Source: Paraescarpia echinospica
Lineage: Eukaryota; Annelida; Polychaeta; Sabellida; Siboglinidae
DNA: 64,000 bases
Direction of reading: 5' to 3'
Assembly: GCA_020002185.1 (NCBI GenBank)
Contig: CM034539.1
Location: forward strand, 32,545,739-32,609,738
Part shown: positions 59,001 to 64,000 of the stretch, piece after piece
Position numbering within the stretch: the first letter of the stretch is position 1
Layout: each line of letters begins with the position of its first letter
The notes under the pieces: generated by a model
What the model saw: the letters and a program-made list of their open reading frames with translations, nothing else
Databases searched by the model: none
Told to the model about the DNA's origin: nothing
Made by a program: the position numbers and the translations under genes

Positions 59001-61624
59001 CTGTACAGCAGGCAACAAGGAGGAGACACAGAGGGTGGTTCAGCTATACTCTACCTGACCCTCACCCCTGTACAGCAGGGAACAAGGAGGAGACACAGAG
59101 AGTGGTTCAGCTATACTCTACCTGACCCTCACCCCTGTACAGCAGGGAACAAGGAGGAGACACAGAGAGTGGTTCAGCTATACACTACCTGACCCTCACC
59201 CCTGTACAGCAGGGAACAAGGAGGAGACACAGTGAGTGGTTCAGCTCTACAGTACCCGACCCTCACCCCTGTACAGCAGGGAACAAGGAGGAGAAACAGA
59301 GGGTGGTTCAGCTCTACTGTACCCGACCCTCACCCCTGTACAGCATGGAACAAGGAGGAGACACAGAGAGTGGTTCAGCTATACTGTACCCGACCCTCAC
59401 CTCTGTACAGCAGGGAACAAGGAGGAGATACAGAGGGTGGTTCAGCTATACTCTACCTGACCCTCACCTCTGTACATCATGGAACAAGGAGGAGACACAG
59501 AGAGTGGTTCAGCTTTACTGTACCCGACCTTCACCCCTGTACAGCAGGGAACAAGGAGGATACACAGAGGGTGGTTCAGCTCTACTGTACCCGACCCCCA
59601 CCCCTATAGAGCAGGGAACAAGGATAAGACGCAGAGGGTGGTTCAGCTCTACTGTACCCAACCCTCACCCCTGTACAACAGGGAACAAGGAGGATACACA
59701 GAGGGTGGTTCAGCTCTACTGTACCCGACCCTCACCCCTGTACAGCAGGGAACAAGGAGGAGACACAGAGGGTGGTTCAGCTCTACTGTACCCTACCCTC
59801 ACCCCTGTACAACAGGGAACAAGGAGGAGACACAGAGGGTGGTTCAGCTCTACTGTACCCGACCCTCACCCCTGTACAGCAGGGAACAAGGAGGATACAC
59901 AGAGGGTGGTTCAGCTCTACTGTACCCGACCCTCACCCCTGTACAGCAGGGAACAAGGAGGATACACAGAGGGTGGTTCAGCTCTACTGTACCCGACCCT
60001 CACCCCTGTACAACAGGGAACAAGGAGGATACACAGAGGTGGTTCAGCTCTACTGTACCCGACCCTCACCCCTGTACAGCAAGGAACAAGGAGGATACAC
60101 AGAGGGTGGTTCAGCTCTACTGTACCCGACCCTACCCTCACCCCTGTACAGCACGGAGGAGAGCAACATGATCATCAACGTTTTAACTCAGGTGTAGAAA
60201 TCTGCTGTATGGCTGCATCTAAGATGTTCAACGGACGCTCCCTTACATTCCAAATATGTGGCACAATGCTATATAGCTTGTACTTCGTACTGCAGACGCC
60301 CGAGTATATTGATGCAATTAGCAACAATTATCACCCTCCAGTTCGCCTTACAAACACGACGATTTCGTGGAGTATTACTACATCACGTTTTTAATGACGT
60401 GCATTTGAGCAGATTTCGCAATGCAAAACACCGTCTCGAACGGATCGGAGGAACGATCGTATAAAACAGCGGTTTTTAATCCGTTTTTTGGCTGCGACCC
60501 AAATTCTTATCGGGGAACCTATTCGGCGACCCATATATTCAGATAGTTATTGTAAATAATAAAGTAAATTATGATAAATGTGATAAATAGGCATTACATA
60601 AAATTAATTATAAATCAGAACTTTTATTTTGAAAAATAGCTTGTTAAACACGAGGAATCACTAACTATGCGCTGTTCGTAGGTCTAAGGACCTAGAAACA
60701 GAACACTCTCTGCACGATCCAATTTTGAATTGCCAACCAGCGGTTAAGATCTTCTCACCTACGCCATCTAATTCTTGCCAAAAACTCCCTCATAATTGCC
60801 ATCACAAAATCATGCGTAAATCAAAAATGGTATGTTTTTCGTTTGAGTATAGTTATGTATGCCATGTGTTTGTTGGTTTACGATTACGTCGTAATTACCA
60901 ATTTACACAGATCCAATGACGCCGTAATTACCAATTTACACAGATCCATTGACGTCGTCTCTGGATTGATTTCACCACGCTTTGTTGCCTGTGAAACAGA
61001 TGAATGACCGCAGATGCGGAGACCGCGAGATGGAGACAAGACAACGAAGTGAAGTAATAAAAAGCCAGCGTTGAAGGATCGAGATTCGAGAGAACGCCAT
61101 CGTCCTCTTTATTATATAATTTATATACATAATGAAATTGACGTAGGTGTGGAGACCGCAAGATGGAGACAAGACAGCGAATTGAAGTAACAAAAAGACA
61201 GCATTGAAGGATGGAGATTCGAGGGAACGTCATCGTCCTCTTTATTATATAACTTATATGCATAACAAAATCGATGTATTAGTATAAAACATGCGTAACG
61301 TTGTTTGTGAACAATAGATTAACGCCCGTCTAACGAATAAAACGAAACCTAAAACCGGTTAGAATCCTTCACCAATGGAGTACGTCAAATACACGTAGAC
61401 GTTTATTTTCTTCCAAGGGGTATGAGATTAATCCCTGAAAGTCACGCACGCACGCACGCAGGCACATTGCTGTTATCATTTATAATTATTATTATTAACC
61501 AAGTAAAACTTTCATTATTAATGTGCAGCCATCTTCCAAATGGTATTATCTGTTGTCTGTTCTTGCAGGAATATTCAGTGTCCGTCAATTCTACTCGACT
61601 CCATGGCGAATATAAAACTGTCAG
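52774..61624 (+). CDS. CAMK/TSSK-like protein kinase, probable pseudokinase (3' end outside window)
   Basis: The model is 52774-52815, 53445-53582, 54250-54357, 56883-57076, 61569-61624, continuing beyond the window; all introns are GT-AG and phases agree (0, 0, 0, 2, 1). Kinase subdomains in order: glycine loop GSGSYCTV (residues 30-37), CAVKIIDK with Lys64, helix C KRLPHEI with Glu83, hinge region [32 protein letters not shown], then [20 protein letters not shown]. Compared with the canonical HRDLKxEN, the catalytic Asp is Asn162, the Lys is Gln164 and the metal-binding Asn is Ser167. The ATP-site Lys and Glu are kept. Similarity is closest to testis-specific serine kinases (AVKIIDK..P..., LP.E). 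The introns host SINEs, a Penelope-like element and a 67-bp array. It could instead be a dying gene copy; no frame break is seen in the exons. Confidence 0.72.
53008..53036. repeat. (TA)n microsatellite
   Basis: About 14 TA units in the first kinase intron. Confidence 0.95.
53445..53582 (+). CDS. Kinase exon with glycine loop
   Basis: The acceptor tttttcccacag and donor aat|gtgcgt bound 46 codons in phase 0. The sequence includes [20 protein letters not shown]. It has a longer-than-usual stretch before the AVK exon. Confidence 0.7.
53957..54184 (+). mobile_element. SINE, head missing
   Basis: Body and tail only: gttgctccagttcactcagc, ggtggatatttgtgtacgaa, gattgaacaggtctgccagg, aagcgttttgagcagtcctg. 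It ends 66 bp before the kinase exon at 54250. Confidence 0.8.
54250..54357 (+). CDS. Kinase exon with AVK lysine and helix C
   Basis: The acceptor atgaatcag is followed by [20 protein letters not shown] then [16 protein letters not shown]. The donor is att|gtacgt, phase 0. An alternative donor at 54362 would change phase. Confidence 0.75.
54648..54860. repeat. (GGN)n and GT-rich low-complexity tract
   Basis: 54655-54700 is ggtggcggcggtgg-type, followed by a tgtgtgcgtgtgtatgtg-type alternating purine-pyrimidine run to 54860 with Z-DNA-forming character. The ORFs here are simple repeats. Confidence 0.9.
54897..56429 (+). mobile_element. Penelope-like element bounded by inverted arms
   Basis: Inverted arms of about 120-130 bp (54897-55026 and 56310-56429; shared ctcacaagaaac, gaatatttcgactgcatc, ttacgggtgtgtca, ccactgtcatgtgaca) enclose a + strand reading frame. 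It reads [61 protein letters not shown] (RT active site YVDD), [16 protein letters not shown], then the GIY-YIG nuclease [20 protein letters not shown] and [11 protein letters not shown], ending [18 protein letters not shown]. The N-terminal part of the RT is missing and frameshifts are present. It lies in the kinase intron between 54357 and 56883. Very confident of the family. Confidence 0.93.
56883..57076 (+). CDS. Kinase exon, hinge to HR
   Basis: The acceptor gttaaaacag is followed by [20 protein letters not shown], then [30 protein letters not shown] and [10 protein letters not shown]. It ends cacag|gtacta in phase 2. Confidence 0.75.
57105..57342 (-). mobile_element. SINE, reverse orientation
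   Basis: The reverse complement starts ggaacgctgtggcataatga, has a gaaaccaggttcgaatccgg B box, the shared body and the tail gtgtaaagcgctttgagcag. It inserted 28 bp after the kinase exon donor at 57077. Confidence 0.8.
57432..57710 (+). mobile_element. SINE, full-length diverged copy
   Basis: Head gcaatagcacagaagctaga and gagagattccgggttggaat; body gttgatatttgtgtacgaac, aattgcagcgtggctgaata; tail aatgtaaagctctgtgtgca and accgcgctatataagat. It lies head to tail with nothing between it and a G-run (57423-57433). Confidence 0.8.
57960..58229 (+). mobile_element. LINE ORF2 C-terminal fragment
   Basis: It reads [20 protein letters not shown], then [20 protein letters not shown] and WRETKRWIE. This is the RW.GH...(K/R)RGRP..RW.D..RRD block found at the C-terminus of many invertebrate LINE RTs. 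It runs directly into the 67-bp array. Confidence 0.8.
58230..60153. repeat. 67-bp minisatellite, about 28 copies, from a LINE 3' end
   Basis: The unit is GGTTCAGCTATACTGTACCT plus GACCCTCACCCCTGTACAGC plus AGGGAACAAGGAGGAGACAC plus AGAGAGT. A five-unit block (335 bp) is repeated: the variant catgtacagcagggaacacg occurs at about 58530 and 58865. Right-hand units share ggagg-atacacagagg. Because 67 is not divisible by three, ORFs cycle frames. They are not genes. Confidence 0.95.
60154..61010. other. Kinase intron, with a hAT-like end and a 33-bp duplication
   Basis: 60467-60515 reads CAGCGGTTTTTAATCCGTTT and ggctgcgacccaaattc, like the end of a hAT-type element. No partner end is identified. 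At 60886-60951 a 33-bp unit (gtaattaccaatttacacag) occurs twice. No exon is recognised. Confidence 0.4.
61011..61274. repeat. 132-bp tandem duplication, two copies
   Basis: ggagaccgcgagatggagac at 61018 and ggagaccgcaagatggagac at 61150. Both copies end catcgtcctctttattatat. About 90 percent identical by eye. Confidence 0.93.
61569..61624 (+). CDS. Kinase exon with the altered catalytic loop
   Basis: 56 nt, acceptor tcttgcag, donor cag|gtagac. With the previous exon it reads [20 protein letters not shown], aligning to HRD-LKCENILLD...NIKLSDFG. The exon carrying DFG should follow but is not found before the window ends. Confidence 0.75.
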
Positions 61625-61798
61625 GTAGACATGACAATTAAACTGGCTTACCTTGTATATATTGGTGCTTGTAGTAGCTTAGCGATGTTTCTCTCGCCTT
61701 TATTCTTGCAGTCTTCACTTAAAACGATGTTGGCTTATCGAGAACTCAACAGACATTCGCACGTGTCAGTTATTTATTACTTCTGTCTTTTTATATTA

Positions 61799-62650
61799 CA
61801 GTCGATCCCGCTTATATGCATGCACCATTTGCTCAGTTAATTTATGTAATTTATCGGGTTATGCAATAAATCGAAATCGGAAAAAATACTACAAAATTCG
61901 GGAATGGTATCTAGTGAGCGATAACACAGTATATTTACCAAACAACAACACTCGACTTGCATACCAATTAAGCGATCGTTTTTATTTATATATTAAAACA
62001 CCAAAAATACATTTTGCTTAATAATACGTACCATATAATGCACACTTTAAATTTTAGTATTGCATAGAATGGTGCCTATTCGATGATGCCGCGTTGCACA
62101 AAGAATTGGCGCATCACTGCGCAAGCAATTAGTCCGGACTGCAGAGTGATCGGGTATGTCGAATCACACTTTTAATTGCTAACGTAGAAGAAGTCTTTAA
62201 TGCCTTTGCTATCCATTTGACGACAGAGAAAATAATTGTTTTTCGATCGCGTAAAATGCTACCAGTCAGTGATGCCGCGTTGCTCAAACAATCGGCGGAT
62301 CACTACGCAAGCTTTGAATCTGGACTGCAGGGTGATGGGAAGTGTCAAATCGGACTCGTTGCCATCATCGTCGTCGTCGACGTCGTCGATGTTGTTGCTG
62401 GCCAAAACACCGTCACATATGACTTGGTCGGTCAACTCCAAAATCACTCGAAGAGTCGTCAACCTCAACATAGGTGCCAAATTCCTCCGCGGTCATCCAG
62501 AACGGTGGCGCATCATCGACAAGCCCGATGACCCGATGCTCTGCGCCGAACGAAGCTCCAGAAGCCATGTTATCGCACCTCTCTATGACACAAACACACT
62601 TCCCGGCTCGCGCAATCGATCTTTTCGTTGATAATTGTAGATGAGAAGCC
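61799..62650 (-). mobile_element. pogo/Tigger-like transposon remnant with duplicated transposase C-terminus
   Basis: The 3' end is CAGTCGATCCCGCTTATATG (61799) next to TA, a pogo/Tigger-type terminus. On the minus strand, 62500-62430 reads AEEFGTYVEVDDSSSDFG and 62390-62262 reads DDVDDDDDGNESDLTLPITL then QSRFKACVVIRRLFEQRGIT and a stop, fitting the acidic tail and FLEQRG-like end of CENP-B/pogo-family transposases. A second, diverged copy of the last 30 codons (DSTYPITLQSGLIACAVMRQ, FFVQRGI, stop) follows at 62165-62080. The DDE core is absent. Confidence 0.6.
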
Positions 62651-62839
62651 AATCAAATACATCTGAAAGTGTTTAAATCACCGACTAATGATGATTACAA
62701 GACATTTATGCATAACATTTTTCCGTTTTTGAGAGCTATTTTATGCAGATATGCGGGATTTGATGACGATTGAATATGCAATAAAGCGATAATTTTAACA
62801 TGTCTATGCAAACGAACTCCGCCATGGCCGGCATCAAGC

Positions 62840-63966
62840 CCAGGTGAGAAGGGAGGAGGGTTGTGCATGAGGTTAGCACTCTCACCACATAAAAAGCAGG
62901 CTACAGAAACCAATACCGAAGAACAAAACGTCAATGGTGCGATGAGTAAAGCTACCCATGCAGCTGGGATCATGAAGGATGTCAGCCAAACCCGGTCGGA
63001 AGTTGACATCCCGAGAGTGGGCTCCTGGAATGTGAGAACATTATATCAAGCAAGCTTCAGCAAATACTGCGGGACATGGATATTTACAACGTTGAACTTT
63101 TATGCGTGAGCGAGGCACGATGAATAGACTCAGGAAAGAAGACCCTGTCCTCAGGGCACACCATACTTTATTCAGGCCGAACAGATAACCAACACAGAGG
63201 TGGGGTAGCCATAGTTGTAACGCCAATGCTGGAGTGGAAGCCAATCAACGACAGACTGCTCAAGGCAAGATTTAACTCCAAGTTTACAAAGCTGACAGTG
63301 ATCGCATGCTATGCACTAACAGAAGACGCTGAGGATGTGATCAACGATGAGTTCTACGAACATCTGGAGGAGGAAATCAGGAAAACACCCCGGCATGATG
63401 TACTCTTGGTGGTGAGAGACCTCAACGCAAGAATTGAAAAGAGAAAACACAGGGAGAGAAAGGGCCATGGGCACGCAGGACTTTGGACACATGAATAACA
63501 ACGGCGAAAGACTCTGGGATCTATGTGTAGAAAATGATCTAGTGATAGGTGGAACTTTATTCAAGCACAGAACCATTCACAAAACCACATGTAGGTCTCC
63601 AGATAACAACATTATCAGCCAGATCGACTGTGTGATAATTAATCAGAAGTGGAGACGATCACTTCAGGATATCAGAGCCAGACGTGGAGCCGATGTGGGG
63701 AGCAATCAACGCTGTCCTTGAAGCTCAGGGAGGCACAGGGAGGAGAAGAGAGACGGCGGCAATTTGACACAGAAAAGTTAAAGAAGACTAATATAGGGAA
63801 AGCTTCCCAGCTGGACTTGAAAAACCGCTTTCGCATATTCCAAGAGGAACAAGAATTGAGCATCGACAATTTCAATCAGGCACTGACAGAAACAGGCAAG
63901 ACAGATGCTGGAAGTGTTTCAAAACAAGTGTCTCAGGAGGATTCTGCGAATCTATTGGCCAAATAA
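62840..63966 (+). mobile_element. LINE ORF2 endonuclease, 5' part (continues past window)
   Basis: It reads VGSWNVRTLYQ, LCVSEAR, SGRTDNQHRGGVAIVVTPML, LTVIACYALTEDAEDVINDE, HDVLLVVRDLNARIE, NNGERLWDLCVENDLVIGGT, KTTCRSPDNNIISQIDCVII. This is the order of motifs of an apurinic-like endonuclease of RTE-type LINEs. At least two frameshifts (near 63110 and 63440). The canonical GD of GDLNA is RD here. The RT would lie to the right of the window. Confidence 0.85.
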
Positions 63967-64000
63967 AATATCTAACACGGAACCCCATGAAAGGACAGGC

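Noticed and set aside
58532..60394. ORFs up to 363 aa in the 67-bp array
   Set aside because: The frame rotates through the non-multiple-of-three period. The peptides are only translated repeats.

Overview
The window is animal nuclear DNA: AT-rich, mostly non-coding, with spliced genes, long introns and many transposon relics. PACRG (a ciliary protein), Penelope-like and CR1/RTE-type retroelements, tRNA-headed SINEs and TTAA- or TA-flanked MITEs together suggest a marine invertebrate. I cannot resolve the phylum from sequence alone. No CRISPR, operon or bacterial signal is present.

Host genes, left to right: (1) the last two coding exons of PACRG (204-1548, +); (2) a three-C2H2 zinc-finger protein with SUMO-acceptor-like motifs in one large coding exon (19657-22215, +); (3) a single-domain rhodanese gene on the minus strand (44265 to 37011), not visible as one long ORF and assembled here from phase-compatible exons, with a tandemly duplicated active-site exon; (4) a CAMK/TSSK-like protein kinase gene (52774-61624 and beyond, +) spread over at least five exons, whose catalytic loop reads HRN..Q..S instead of HRD..K..N, so it looks like a pseudokinase.

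Between and inside these genes lie two decayed protein-coding relics. One is a minus-strand relic with repeated VTSVT peptides (12480-14740). The other is a PIN/XPG-like multigene-family copy split by a CR1 insertion (25905-28790). Mobile elements include a nearly intact CR1 RT frame with one nonsense codon (29172-31295, -), two Penelope-like elements bounded by inverted arms, RTE-like and zinc-knuckle LINE fragments, a pogo/Tigger-like remnant, hAT-, Kolobok- and pogo-like MITEs, and nine SINE pieces.

Tandem arrays are prominent: 78 bp x12 (1999-2936), 35 bp x9 (12769-13083), 42 bp x about 79 (32310-35633), 29 bp x6 (39094-39271), CTGC x about 68 (46187-46460) and 67 bp x about 28 (58230-60153). 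Long ORFs inside them arise because the period is a multiple of three, or from lack of stops, and I do not call them genes. The best candidates for new biology are the duplicated rhodanese exon pair, the pseudokinase, the PLE inverted-arm architecture and the CR1 3' hairpin with a compensatory base change.
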